A stretch of 64,000 nt of DNA from Stropharia rugosoannulata (Eukaryota; Basidiomycota; Agaricomycetes; Agaricales; Strophariaceae). The notes under the pieces were generated by a model. The model had not been told where the DNA came from and did no database searches. It worked only from the letters and a program-made list of their open reading frames with translations. The stretch covers positions 2,356,001 through 2,420,000 of the forward strand of contig JANCIK010000010.1 of assembly GCA_028532985.1 (NCBI GenBank), in the 5' to 3' direction. The position numbers and the translations under genes were made by a program. Positions 11,485 through 22,557 of the stretch are shown piece by piece. Within the stretch, counting starts at the first letter, position 1; each line of letters starts with the position of its first letter.

Positions 11485-12945
11485 ATGTCTACTATTACAA
11501 AAGACGAATTCTTTAAAGTACCCAAGCTGCTTGCCAATGGGAGCAACTGGGTGACTTACCATGATCAACTCCGGTGGGCACTTACTGCTCAAGGATACCT
11601 CAAGCATATTGACACTGTTATCCCTGAGCTAGTAAACATCAACACAGGTGCCACTATGCCCACCACATCGGAAGTTGCTGCCTATGCTGCCCACATTGCT
11701 GCAGACAGCACCTACAAAGCACATCTCCAGAAACATGAGACAGCAGAAGCTATCGTCAAACAAAGCATTGCAAGCTCTGTCCCTGACTCGATATTCAACT
11801 GCATCAAATCAAAGAAGACCATGAAGGATGTCTGGGATGCCATCACAGAGATCTTCGAGTCACGCTCCACCATGGTTGCAATCGACCTATGCCTCAAACT
11901 CCAGAACATCAAATGCAGTGCATCTGAGGACATGTGCACACACTTCAACAAACTCGCTGATATGTGAGAGCACCTTGCATCATATGGCATTAACCTCGAC
12001 AACCACAAGTATGCATCCATACTCGTAGGATCGCTCCCATCCACATACAACCCCACCTTATCCTCCATTCTTGTGGCCTCCAAGCTCAGCAAGATGAAGC
12101 TTGAGCCCGAGACTGTCACCGACCTCATCACCGACAACTACAACAGGTGCAAGTTATCCAAGAAAAGGAAGAACAATGATAAGGATGTTGCTTACCACGC
12201 AGGGGAAGGGAAGTGGAAGAAAAGAGGGGGCAGCAGAGGAAAGGGGGACAAAGAGTGCCACAACTGCAAGAAAAAGGGGCATTTCAAGGCAGATTGTTGG
12301 GCCAAGGGTGGAGGCAAGGAGGGCCAGGGACCCAAGGGAAAGGCAAAGGGTGATGGGAAAGGCAAAGGGTGATGGGAAAGGCAAGGATGAGGGGAAGGCA
12401 CAGGGTGCATTGGCGAACACGGCTGTGGGTGAGGAGGATGAGGGTGTGTGGGCGATTGTTGACGAGAATAGGCAGATGAGTGATTGGGCAAATGACAACA
12501 GTGCAGACACCGATTGGTCAATTTTGAGTGACTCAAGTGACATGGACAACTGCAAGGACTCACCTGTGCCTAAAACCATCCCTGATGCCAGCACAAAGGA
12601 TGCTGAGTGCCTCCGCAACATTCTTTTCTCCCAGAATGCAGAGCACACTGCTGCTGCATCTCTTCACAACTCCATGCCCGGCCTGCAGACTGTCACAGCT
12701 AGCTCAGATGCTAGCAGTGAGTACAAAAATGACCACATGTACCTCAACAATATCCACATCCCTGGACTACTTGAAACCCCCAGTGTCCCGTACAAGGATA
12801 CAGAGACAACTGCATATGTCAGTGCAGTTGTGCTGGGCACAGCAGCGACAAGGGATGCTGAGAGTGACCTCTATGACTCGGGCATGTCCTGACACATGAC
12901 CCCATTCCGTCACCGCCTCATCAACTATGTTGAGATTGAGGGCCA
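11485..12945 (+). pseudogene. Copia gag and protease, broken
   Basis: Start chosen at ATG 11485 (MSTITKDEFFKVPKLLANGS, typical of copia Gag); the frame is also open upstream to an ATG inside the primer site. TGA at 11965 stands where MREHLA would be expected. The Gag zinc knuckle CHNCKKKGHFKADC is at about 12256-12297. An exact 19-bp tandem duplication (12342-12360 and 12361-12379) shifts the frame; coding continues one frame over to the protease motif YDSGMS at 12873-12890, followed by another TGA. The reading then runs to about 12930, where block R1 begins. Confidence 0.8.
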
Positions 12946-14943
12946 CATCACGAAAAAGACTTTTGATCGGAGGGCACTTTAGGAAAGTGCGATCAGATCA
13001 TCAATTGATGGGGCCTTTAACTACTTTAGGATGTCATGAGATGCCTTGGCACGTCCTGGCATGCCCTGGCGTGCTTTGAATTTCCATGCAACGTGGGGAA
13101 ATAAAGCCAGCTTGAACGACTTTTCCCACCTTCATTGTTGATTTTCAAACATTAAAATTATACACATTATGTGGGTGACATGCCCATTTAAGTACTTCAA
13201 ATAGTGCGATAATTTGATTATGTAAGCCTATCCAATATCGCACTAAGTCGACTAAGTCCTCTAAGTTCACTTGCACTGCACTCTTGTGTTCCCCACCCCC
13301 CTCACCCAACTTTACTTGTATGCTTGGGCTTCACTCTACTCAGGCAGTTTTGATGGCTGCTACCTTGTTGGATCCTGACCTGGGCTTAGGGCAGACAAGG
13401 ATGGATCATGGAATGGGCCTGTTCCAATAGAGATTGCTGTATATCGTCGGAACGGTGAACCGCATTATAAAGCGGTTTTTTGGTACGTTTTTAGCCCGTC
13501 TATACGTTTCTAACGCACCCAAGAACACTCCAAACGAACCAGTATTCGACGTGCAAACTTAACACCATCTGGAGACCCCTATTGGTACAGTTCACCATTT
13601 CCCTTCTCATCTGTTTATTCCGAGCCTTCGGTCGCCCCAGATTCAGAATGTGGGCAATTATGCGATTCTAACGAGCTCAATACCAATGGATTTGGTCGCC
13701 TGGAAGGCGAGAACCGGCTATGTTACCCTCCTTCCCCCAATTTCCGATGTTTTATCGATTTTAAAGGTATGTGTTGAATTTATTGCGTCGTTCTTTTCAC
13801 ATATGAGCTCCTGAAGATTAGGGGATTCCATAGAGTGCTTGAACGTTCGATTCCGACGCCTGGAAGCCATACAACTGTGATGTGCTCCTCCTGCCCCTGG
13901 ACTGCCTCTGCTTGTAGTAAGTGCCATAACTCCAGATCCTGTCCACCTTTACTCTCAATTCTTTTTGAACCTTCAAGAGCATTTTAGTTCCCTGCCAACC
14001 GTCTCCAAGATCATGCCAATTCATCCAGTACTTGCCAAGTATCATCTTATAGGTGTCAAGTCCCCCTAGGACGCATTTTCCCTCATATATCTGTCAATAC
14101 CCGGCCAAACAGTATGATCTTTGCATTTCCTGGTTCGTCTCATTAATACCTATCGAACAGTACCATTAATTGCGCGATTTGACAAGCTTGAGGGCGATCT
14201 CACTCTGTGTGTCCTCCTACCCCTAGGTGGGACAAATTAATTCATAGGTGCGCTTCTAGATGTCCTGAGTGTCTGAAACTTTGGGAAAACTTACTCAACT
14301 ACATAAGGTACCCTCTCCTGCGACGGATTAATTTTTGGGGCCACCAAGCGTCCTTCATCTCAAGTTGCTAGTCAACTTCGGAGTTTTGGAGTATTTCTTT
14401 GATTCTGACATAGGTTCGTCTCCAATCTCCTTAATTCTTTCTATGATGAACTCACCTTGATTGTAGCTTTCTAACGAGCCCTCAAACGCTATATATCGTC
14501 GCTTGGAATCCAAAAATCCGCCATGTGCTCCTCCTCCCCCTCCCTCCTCCAGGTAAAGTACTTCATATCTTGGGTTCCAGTTTGTATTTTTGGCTAATTC
14601 TTTTTGGAGTTTTTTACTATAGATATGTATCGACTAATCGACCAGTTTACGGCGTCCGATACGCCCTCAATATCTGATGTCCCTATTGACCATATGACTA
14701 CTATTGCAGACTTATATATCATCTCCCTCCTTCAATTTTCAACAAAGGCTTTCGCAACTTGGCATGTTTATTCACCATTTATGTGGGGTTTGAATGCATT
14801 CCTTACACAAATTTTAAGACTCCTGGATGCCTGTGAGTAGCCATGTCCTCCTCCATCTCCCTGTCTTGGACTAATTTTGCTCTAAGTCAAGAACAACTTC
14901 TTCAATTGCATCGCAGTTTTTTTTAGCTTCTTCACATTAATTT
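12945..14943. mobile_element. Inserted block R1 in copia pol
   Basis: Interrupts copia coding between NYVEIEG (about 12935) and PITAADKQVFHAI (14944 on). From about 13255 to 14942 it is homologous to 15640-17330 in R2. It is non-coding apart from a 78-codon frame at 14604-14840. It contains several related units with TTTCTAACGAGCCCT and TCCTCCTSCCCCT cores. The first 300 bases are not shared with R2. The left boundary is approximate and no clear inverted ends were found. Confidence 0.6.
14604..14840 (+). other. 78-codon ORF in R1, matched in R2
   Basis: Same length, same start and same stop position as the ORF at 17000-17236, sharing ASDTPSISD, LQFST and LDACE. It matches no family I know. 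The conservation may only reflect the shared age of the two repeats; as coding sequence it is doubtful. Confidence 0.3.
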
Positions 14944-15201
14944 CCAATAACCGCTGCTGACAAGCAGGTTTTTCACGCCATCAGGATGGGGGACCTGCGA
15001 GTCAAAGTGCCAAATGGTCAGACAACAACCACTATCTTGTTGAAGGATGTCCTTTACGCACCGGCAATGGGACTTACCATTATCTCCATCAGTTGCATAG
15101 CTGCTGCTGGCTATGCTGCTCTCTTCCGTGCCAATTTCTGCCGCATTTTCAATGCTAAGCAGAAGTGTGTTGGGCACATCCATGTCACACCCAATGGCCT
15201 A
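14944..15201 (+). pseudogene. Copia protease/pre-integrase fragment
   Basis: Reads PITAADKQVFHAI, then MGDLRVKVPNG and TILLKDVLYAPAMGL, a standard stretch between protease and integrase in copia Pol. It is cut at 15201 (HVTPNGL) by R2, and the sequence resumes at 17740 after the CTA target-site copy. Confidence 0.8.
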
Positions 15202-17739
15202 CATCAGCAAATCTGATCATTTTCTCATAGCGTGTCATAATAATAGCACTTGATGTCATAGTGTCACATAATACTTAGGCTAAGCTCATAATAGCTCATA
15301 GTATCATAACACTATATAGTAAAGTATACTAGTTATATAGTATGTTATATTACTTCATAATTCATAAAAACCCTTAGGCTTAGCACTATTGAATTTAGTA
15401 TACCAGTAGAGCAACAATAGAGTCAATCTGATACAGGTGGAAGGGTGTTTATCTGAGCTTTGAAAGTTGTGCAATTCAGTATCCATATAATTAAGCATTA
15501 CAATGCCAAAATTTCTAGATTATTGGTTGAAAATTGACTGAGATACAGGGAAAATACTGTCATTGTACCTTAGTGGTGAATTGACTTAGAGTCGACTGCT
15601 CCGGAATTATCACGTGACTTGTCAAAGCTCGCAAATCCTAAGTCCCCTTCGGACTTCACTTGCACTTCACTCTCATGTTCCCCAACCCCCTCCCTCAGCT
15701 TTACTTGTATGCTTAGGCTCCACTCTACTCAGGCATTACTTTGTGGATGCTACCTTGTTAGATCATGAATAGGGCTTGGCTTTATGTCAGGAGGGCAAAT
15801 GTGGATAGAATGAGTGTATACTCCTATAGAGATTGCTTCATATCATTGAAACTATTTACCGCATTATCAAATGGTTTCTTCGTACGTCTTCAGCTCATTT
15901 ATACGTTTCTAACGCACCCAACAACGTCCCAAATAGACCTGTATTCAATCCGCAAACTGATCATCATTTTGCGACCCCTATTGGAACATTTCACCACTTT
16001 CTATCTTGTCTGTTTCCTCCGAGCCCTCGGTCACCGCATATTCATATTGTGGGCAATTATGCAGTTCTAACGAGCTCAAGACCGATGGATTTGGTCGGCC
16101 GGAAGGCGAGAACCGGCTATGTTGCCCTCCTTCCCCCAATTTCCGATGTTTTATCAATTCTAAAGCTATGTGTTGGGTTTATTGTGTCGTTCTTTTCACA
16201 TATGAGTTCCTGGGCATTAGGAGATTCCATCGAGCCCTTAAACGTTCGACTCTGACGCCTGGAAGCTGTCCAACCGTGATGTGCTCCTCCTGCCCCTGGA
16301 CTGCCTCTGCTTGAAAGTGCCATAACTCCGGACACTGGCCACCTCTATCCTCAATTCCTTTTGAACCTTTAAGACCTATTTATTCCTCTGCTAACCGTCT
16401 GCAAGATCACTGTAATTCATCCTGTACTTGTTATGTACCATCTTATAGATATCAAGTGCCCCTAGGACGCATTTTCCCTCATATATTCGTCAATACTCGG
16501 CCAAACAGTATGATTTTTACATTTCCTGATTTTTCTTATTAATACCTATCCAACAGTACCATTCATTGCGCGATTTGACGAGTTTAAGGGTGATCTTAAT
16601 CTGGGTGTTCTCCTTCCCCTAGGTGTGACAGATTAATTCATAGGTGCGGTTCTAGTTGTCCTGAGCACTTCAAACTTTGGGAAATCCTACTTAACGTTAT
16701 TAGCTACCTGCCCCGGCAACGGCTTTATTTATGGAGCAACGAAGCGTCCTCCATCTCAAGTTATTGGTCAACTTCGGAGTTCTGATGTATTTCAGTGATT
16801 CTGACATAGGTTTGTCTTGCATCTTTTCAATTCTTGGAATGCTGAATTCACCTTGATTGTAGCTTTCCAATGAGCCCTCAAACGCTCCATATTGCTGCTT
16901 GAAATCCAAAAAACCTCCATGTGGTCCTCCTCCCCCTTCCCCCTCTAGGTAAAGTACTTCATATCTTGGGTTCCTGTTCGTATTTTTGCCTGATTTTTTT
17001 TGGAGTCTTCTACTACAGATAGTAATAAACTAATCATCCAGTTTGCAGCGTCTGATACGCCCTCAATATCCGACCTCCCTGATGACCATATAACTGCTGT
17101 TGAAGACTTGAATATCATCTCCCCCCTTCAGTTTTCAACAGAAACTTTCGTAACTTTGCATGCTTATGCACCCTTCAATTGGTCTTTGAATGCGTCCCTC
17201 ACACAAATTTTGGGATTTCTGGATGCCTGTGAGTAGTCATGTCCTCCTCCATCTCTTTGTCTTGGACTAATTTGGCTCTAAGTCCGGAACGACTCCTGCA
17301 ATTGCCTCGCGGTTTTTTGGAGTGTCTTCGCGTCAATTCAAGCTTTCTAACAAGCCCTTAAACGCGTCATTCCGAGCAGATTTTCCATCTTCCTAAGCGT
17401 CCTATCATTAAGTACTTTCTTGATTACTCAACTAGTATGTATCCTGTATTAGTTTGGTAGTATGTCATATACATTATGTTCTCTGATATGAAAACAAATG
17501 AGGACTACTTGCTCTAATCAGCCATGGCAAGTACTCCTATTATGCTTGCATTATATAGAATATAGCCTAATGTATGTAGTACTACAGAGTGTTATACAAT
17601 ACTATGTAGAGTAGCCTGGATACTATATAGTGATGGGCCTATTCTATGGAGTATTAAATAGACAAGAACCCTTACTATGGTGCTATGGTGCTATATAATA
17701 CTACATAACAGTGTATAGTAAGGTCCAGATTTGCTGATG
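15202..17739. mobile_element. Block R2: DNA element with 14-bp perfect inverted ends
   Basis: Starts CATCAGCAAATCTG and ends CAGATTTGCTGATG, exact reverse complements. CTA is present on both sides (15199-15201 and 17740-17742), giving a 3-bp target duplication. Removing the block restores the copia reading across PNGL and Y-V-D-H. No transposase is seen. About 1.7 kb (15640-17330) is shared with R1; the left 400 and right 400 bases are AT-rich and specific to R2. Superfamily not assigned. Confidence 0.75.
17000..17236 (+). other. 78-codon ORF in R2, matched in R1
   Basis: Partner of 14604-14840: identical length and shared stop context (LDACE then TAG). Start is ATG in a Ser/Thr-rich context. 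No known domain, signal peptide or membrane segment. Confidence 0.3.
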
Positions 17740-18696
17740 CTATACTGAGTTGACCATAGCAAAGTTGCTGCAAGTGCCGGGAGCTCCAACTCGCACTTCA
17801 CGCTTTTGGAGTTGCACTGTTGTATGGGACATATTGTGCCGGGCACTGTATGCATGCTAGTGAAGGAGGGACGGGTGGAGGGAGTTGAGTTGGTGGATGA
17901 CAGGGAGATGGGAACCTGCAAGAGTTGTGAGCACACAAAGATGACAAGGAAGGCTGTGAGAAAGGAGAGGACGGATCCACGGGCTGCTGCATTCAGAGAT
18001 GAGATTCACTCTGATGTTTGGGGCCCAAGCCCAGTCAAAACAATGTGCAAGAAGGAGTACTATGCCTCCTTCACCGACAACATGACACACTGGTCTATGG
18101 TTGACCTCCTCCACAGCAAAGACAACACCTTCCAAGCCTACAAGGACTTTGCAGCATGGGCTAAGACCCAACACAATGCAGGGATCAAATGTCTTTACAG
18201 CAACTGCAGAGGTGAGTACACGAACCATGAGTTTTGTGATTACCTCAAGGCCCATGGCACAGAAAGGCAACTCACCACTCACGACACCCTGGAGCACAAC
18301 AGCATTGCAGAAAACCTCAACTGCTGCCTTCTTGAGTGTGTTCATGCCATCCTCCATCAGTCTGGCCTGCCGAAGTTCCTTTGGGGAGAAGCCCTGAAGC
18401 ATGCAGTATGGTTGAAGAATTGCACGTCAATGCATGTGCTCGAAGGCAAGACACCTTTTGAGGTGCTGTATGGGAGGAAGCCGGACTTGCAGGAGTTGCC
18501 AGAGTGGGGGAGCAGAGTGTGGGTGCACGACAAGGAGAACAGCAAGCTAGATGCTTGCTTGAAGGAAGGGAGATGGGTAGGGTTTGATGAAGAGAGCATG
18601 CACGCTCCTGCGGATACCTTCATGAAGGCATTGCCTAGCACAAAGGCAAAGCACTTTGCAGCTTCATTGGGACTACAACTAATGACTTTGGTTTGA
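17740..18696 (+). pseudogene. Copia integrase fused to the RNase H tail
   Basis: Contains the integrase zinc-binding part (HCCMGH and later CKSCEH), the catalytic Asp region (DEIHSDVWGPSPV), a second acidic site (NCRGEY, Asp lost) and Glu (SIAENLN). The frame is open from 17749 to TGA 18694-18696; TGA at 17746 replaces Arg of YRVDH. After WVGFDEESMHA (about 18609) it jumps to ADTFMKALPS...FAASLGLQ, the end of copia RNase H, so reverse transcriptase is deleted in frame. Many Arg codons are changed to Cys or His (NCCLLECVHA). Confidence 0.85.
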
Positions 18697-18703
18697 GGGG
18701 GAG
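18695..18703 (+). other. Copia polypurine tract
   Basis: GAGGGGGAG immediately before the 3' LTR, the expected plus-strand primer site. Confidence 0.8.
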
Positions 18704-18946
18704 TGTTGGAATACAACCCTCAGTCACTATGATACCCGCTGTGACCAGTGGCCCAGCATGGACTTTTTGTGATCCATAAGTGCCTTACATGCTTGTACCT
18801 TCCACTGGCCATCTGTACATTATGGCCATAGTTTCTATTATACTTATTGTTTACTTAGCCTACAATTAGTGTACTCCCTATAAATAGTACACTTGTATAC
18901 CCGTATACCTTAGTCAAATCATATCTCTCATCTTATATTCTCACAA
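18704..18946 (+). repeat. Copia 3' LTR
   Basis: Near-identical to 11172-11414, same TGTTGG start and same TATA box. Followed by the ATTTT target-site copy. Confidence 0.9.
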
Positions 18947-19335
18947 ATTTTCCTATGATGAGTTGTGCCAGGAGCTGAATACATCATATGGCAAAGGGCA
19001 TTAATCAGGACTCTGAGGGTGGAAATAACCAGAAGGTTAGCAAAAGACCCCTCTGTTGTAGGATCCAGAATATGGGATGCTGCAGATTCTTTTTTATTAT
19101 TGGGGGGTGGGGGGTAGAGTAAGAACAGGAATATGCAAGAAATTGAAATAAGAAACTCACCCACCATAACAACATTTTTTACTAGACCAGTGTGATAGAA
19201 ATTAACCATTGCCACCAAGATGAGATGAGACTCTATGTAAACAGCATTGGTGATGAATAAATCACACACAAAAGTGTGCACCATTGCTATGAATGTGTAT
19301 GAAATACTCAACATTGCATAGAAATGACCTCTATG
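18947..19335 (-). pseudogene. JmjC-type gene remnant, piece after the metal-binding histidine
   Basis: Minus-strand reading RGHFYAM...FIAMVHTFVCDLFITNA, then a hydrophobic run, to PGTTHHRK at 18952. In JmjC-like proteins of this type the GGHFYA motif follows the conserved His of TPHAVFTPEH. It joins in frame with 20989-22557 upstream (after removing element A and one TG) and with 10726-11171 downstream (after removing copia and one ATTTT). Confidence 0.65.
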
Positions 19336-20988
19336 CATCAGGAAAACCACTTTTTGGAAAAGAGACTTTTTAAGACATCAATATGTCTTTTGGTGAATTA
19401 TATGTCTTTTTTATACTTTTAAAGGTCTTAGAGACTTTAGGGAAATATGTAATTCTTTTTATGTCTTTTTAGGTCTTTTTATGTCTTTTAAAGTCTTTCA
19501 ATTTTTCTAAGTATTTAAATGTATTGATGTAATTGTATAAATCTTTTTATGTCTCTGAAATTTTTTAAAAATGTCTCATAAAGTGTATTAAAAAGCTACA
19601 AAAAGACTCAAAAAGACATTTAAAGACATAAAAACCTGGGAAAAAATTGACTTATGAATAGCTATTGTCAACTATTACTTGTAATCTATATTGTAAATCT
19701 TATATAAAATACATCTGAACATGACTAAATTCAATGACTTGTGATGTAATAAATTAATGTAGTCTAGAGCATTACCATCATATTTAACCTGCAGTGAGCC
19801 TATATACACAAGCACATGGTGTAGGGGAAAGTATGCTGGTTTTAAGTTATGCATGAAGCTGTTGGTTTAATTCCTGGCAAATGCAAATTAGTTCCACAAC
19901 ATAAGTTCCCCTTTCTATTGTACCAAGGTTAATGTGATGGTTTATTTGCTATTGTATGTCTATGTAATGTGCTGACTAATATAATTACTTCATGACAAAT
20001 CTTAAGTACAATTTAAATATACCTAATTACCTACTTACAAATACACTTATAAATACAATCTAATCTTTGTAGTAGTGATGTGGCTAAGATGAGGTCATGT
20101 TTTTAATGTTTTTATAAAGCAAAAATGTAACATTAAAAGACATTTGGAGACATCTAGGGACATTATGGACACACAAAAAGACATTAAAGAGACTCCTAGA
20201 GACATAAAAAAGTCTTTAAAAGTTTGATACCTAGAGACTTTGAGACCCAGGTCTCCTGGGGTCTTTTTACAGCTGTTTTTTGATAGCTTGGCACTCTGCG
20301 CGACATTTGAAAAGTAGTAAGAGCAAATTTGCTCATTTGCTACCACGTCTCGAGTTCAATCCAGCCCCAACATAATTTTAGCTTTTAGTCCGTAGCATGT
20401 TCTTGAACAACATATTCTACACTTTGTCATATTTATATTCTTGGGTACTATAACTATATTTTTAGTGTGCTTTGGAATGTGTTTATGCACCGTGTGTGTG
20501 TGCAACTTGTTGTTGGACTTTGATGTCAATGGATAATTGAACTGCCGGTTTTGGCCGCAGTTGCCTCAATAGAGTCAATACATTACTGAATCATTCGGCT
20601 CATAGGCTGTAGTAAAGCAGTATCAGAGGAAAATTGGCAGACTAATGAACTTCATTAGCATCTAATCGGCATTGGTGCTGCCCGAGTGCGCCATCCAAGC
20701 AGCATCACAAGAGTTGTGACCTAAACTACTTCCGACAGTTTTAGTACCTTTGTGTTGATAAAAAATAATGGTAGAGACAATACAGAATGTGTAATACTCA
20801 AGAGTATGTTGAATACTGCCTGTAAGGCATGAAATAAGGTGCGAGGAGCAAATTTGAGCAAATTTGCTCAGATGTTTCAGAATGACAAATGATGCAACTA
20901 GTGTCAACAATTATAAAAACAGCTGTAAGTCTTTTTGAGTCTTTTTAAAAATTAAAAGACTTTTTTCAAAAAAGTCTTTTTCCTGATG
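19336..20988 (+). mobile_element. Element A: TIR element with CATCAGGAAAA ends
   Basis: Outer ends CATCAGG (19336) and CCTGATG (20988), followed inward by A/T-rich DNA dense in AAAGACAT/ATGTCTTT repeats. TG flanks both sides (19334-19335, 20989-20990). Taking out the element with one TG restores codons V-C-H-R-G-H-F-Y of the JmjC gene, which confirms the borders. No transposase. Partial relatives are C (29002-29596, inverted) and B (37395-37871). It contains a nested MITE at 20270-20925. Confidence 0.8.
20270..20925. mobile_element. 656-bp MITE nested in element A
   Basis: Inverted ends CAGCTGTTTTT and AAAAACAGCTG, with flanking TA at 20268-20269 and 20926-20927. The related copy B reads straight through the site (GTCTTTTTAAGTCTTTT near 37801), so B is the empty site. 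No ORF of note. Confidence 0.85.
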
Positions 20989-22557
20989 TGGCACACTACA
21001 TGCTCAGGAGTAAACATGGCATGAGGTGTATTTGGGTGCATTATGCTAACAAAGGTAGTAATAATTAGCAGATGATGCAGACAAAGAGAACACAATTTTT
21101 TTAACATACAGTTCTGAACCAGGCTGCAGCAGAATAGCCTCCATGTCGAAAAGATCACTGCCTGCTTTATAAAGCCCAAACCACTCATCTAAGAGAAAGG
21201 AAGAGACATTGAAATCTTTGAATATTGAACTGTGTTTTGGACAAGCCACCATCAACCACTTAGAACCAGCTATAACTTTGACAAATGTGGTGTATCCATC
21301 ACTGTTGATATGGAAGACATGGAAAGCATCTTTGGTTGTAGCTAGACACCAGCAAAGATGCTTGGTTGGGATTTTTCCCTTAAACAATCCCTCCTGTTTA
21401 AAAATGCTGTGCAGTGTACAGGCATCTGATGAAAAAGGTAACAAGTCAATCCCAGCAAAAGGAAGTTTCAGACCTAAGCAATTCAAAATCTTTGAGCTCT
21501 CTGATCTTGATACCTCAAGGAGATTGTTGAGTGTCCCTGTCCGAGTCCAGTATGGCCCATTTTCAATACTTAAGTCTTAAAATTGAGTAAGTATGCTATA
21601 ACTAATTATATCAAACTAGGCCAATGCACCTCGGATATCAGTGACTGTGCTAGGTTTTTCGATGTCTAGGACAGCATCCTCAAAGCTGACATTCTCATGG
21701 TGTTTGTCTGTGACAACAATATGCTGCTTACATAGGATTTGCTGTACATTAGGTGGTCATAATTTGACAAAGTCTGCTTTGCTTATAATTTTGAAGATGG
21801 ATTCCTTCACTGACCTGTTTTGAGTGTTAGGACTACTGACATATAAGGGTTTACTGTTTTCATAACCCTCTTCTATTTTCTTGACAAAAGACTTGAGAGT
21901 GTTCATAGTTAAAGCATCCTAGAGATTGCTTTAGCTAATAGCAAGATCCTGTAAGTGCAAAAGACATACATGAGACAAAGGTTCAAATTTGAGTGTCTCT
22001 CCTTTGGGTCCCCAAGCTTTTACCAGATGCTTCATCTTTAGTTTTGGGTTTGGCAGTACAGATGTGTCAAGGTCAAGGACAGGCTGTTCAACCTTTTTGA
22101 AGTACTGTTATAACCATTCTGCAAGTTCCAACACTTAAAAACTTACAAACAGTTCCTCCTCAATTTGAGTCCATTGCATCTGATTTTGCTCTGAGGTGCT
22201 TTCCTCCACATCAGTGATACCAGAATCAACATTTAGGTTTACTGGTATCTACTCTTGACTGCTTTTGGACTTGTAGAGACTTTCCCTGCATAGCATTATT
22301 GCTCCCATGGAAAGTTGTGCTGCTTGATAAGATTCTATACCAACAATTGCTTCTGTCATTGGCCATTCTTTTGTCACTCAAATTCTCATTGTCATTCTGC
22401 ATATTATCAGCATCTGGCTCCATGGAATTTCCTTGCCTTTCTGAATTATCAATGGGGTCTTTGTCACTCGAATTATAATTTACATTCTTCATATTGACAT
22501 CAATGTCCAGTTCTGCAGGGTTGTGTGGCATGTCTCTGGTACAGTCTTTGTCCAATC
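20989..22557 (-). pseudogene. JmjC-type gene remnant, core piece
   Basis: Minus-strand segments: an acidic Asn/Asp-rich frame (22555-22226), KHLVKAWGPKGETLKFEPLS (about 22040-21975), FVKLWPP-type and VTDKHHENVSFEDAV stretches (21780-21650), then 21486-21046 with HVFHINSDGYTTFVKVIAGSKWL, WFGLYKAGSDLFDMEAILLQPGSEL, and NTPHAMFTPEHVVCH at 21030-20990. HxD in HINSD and the later TPH histidine match the Fe(II)-binding residues of JmjC oxygenases. In-frame stops (for example near 21935 and 21763) mark it as dead. Working relatives would probably be 2-oxoglutarate-dependent hydroxylases or demethylases. Confidence 0.65.

Larger units (their letters stand above)
11172..18946 (+). mobile_element. Ty1/copia LTR retrotransposon, deleted and interrupted
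   Basis: Two near-identical 243-bp LTRs (11172-11414, 18704-18946) flank gag, protease, pre-integrase and integrase segments. ATTTT directly precedes and follows the element (11167-11171, 18947-18951) as a 5-bp target duplication. A primer site and a polypurine tract sit in the expected places. Reverse transcriptase and most of RNase H are missing, and two unrelated blocks (R1, R2) interrupt the coding part. It cannot move by itself. Confidence 0.9.
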
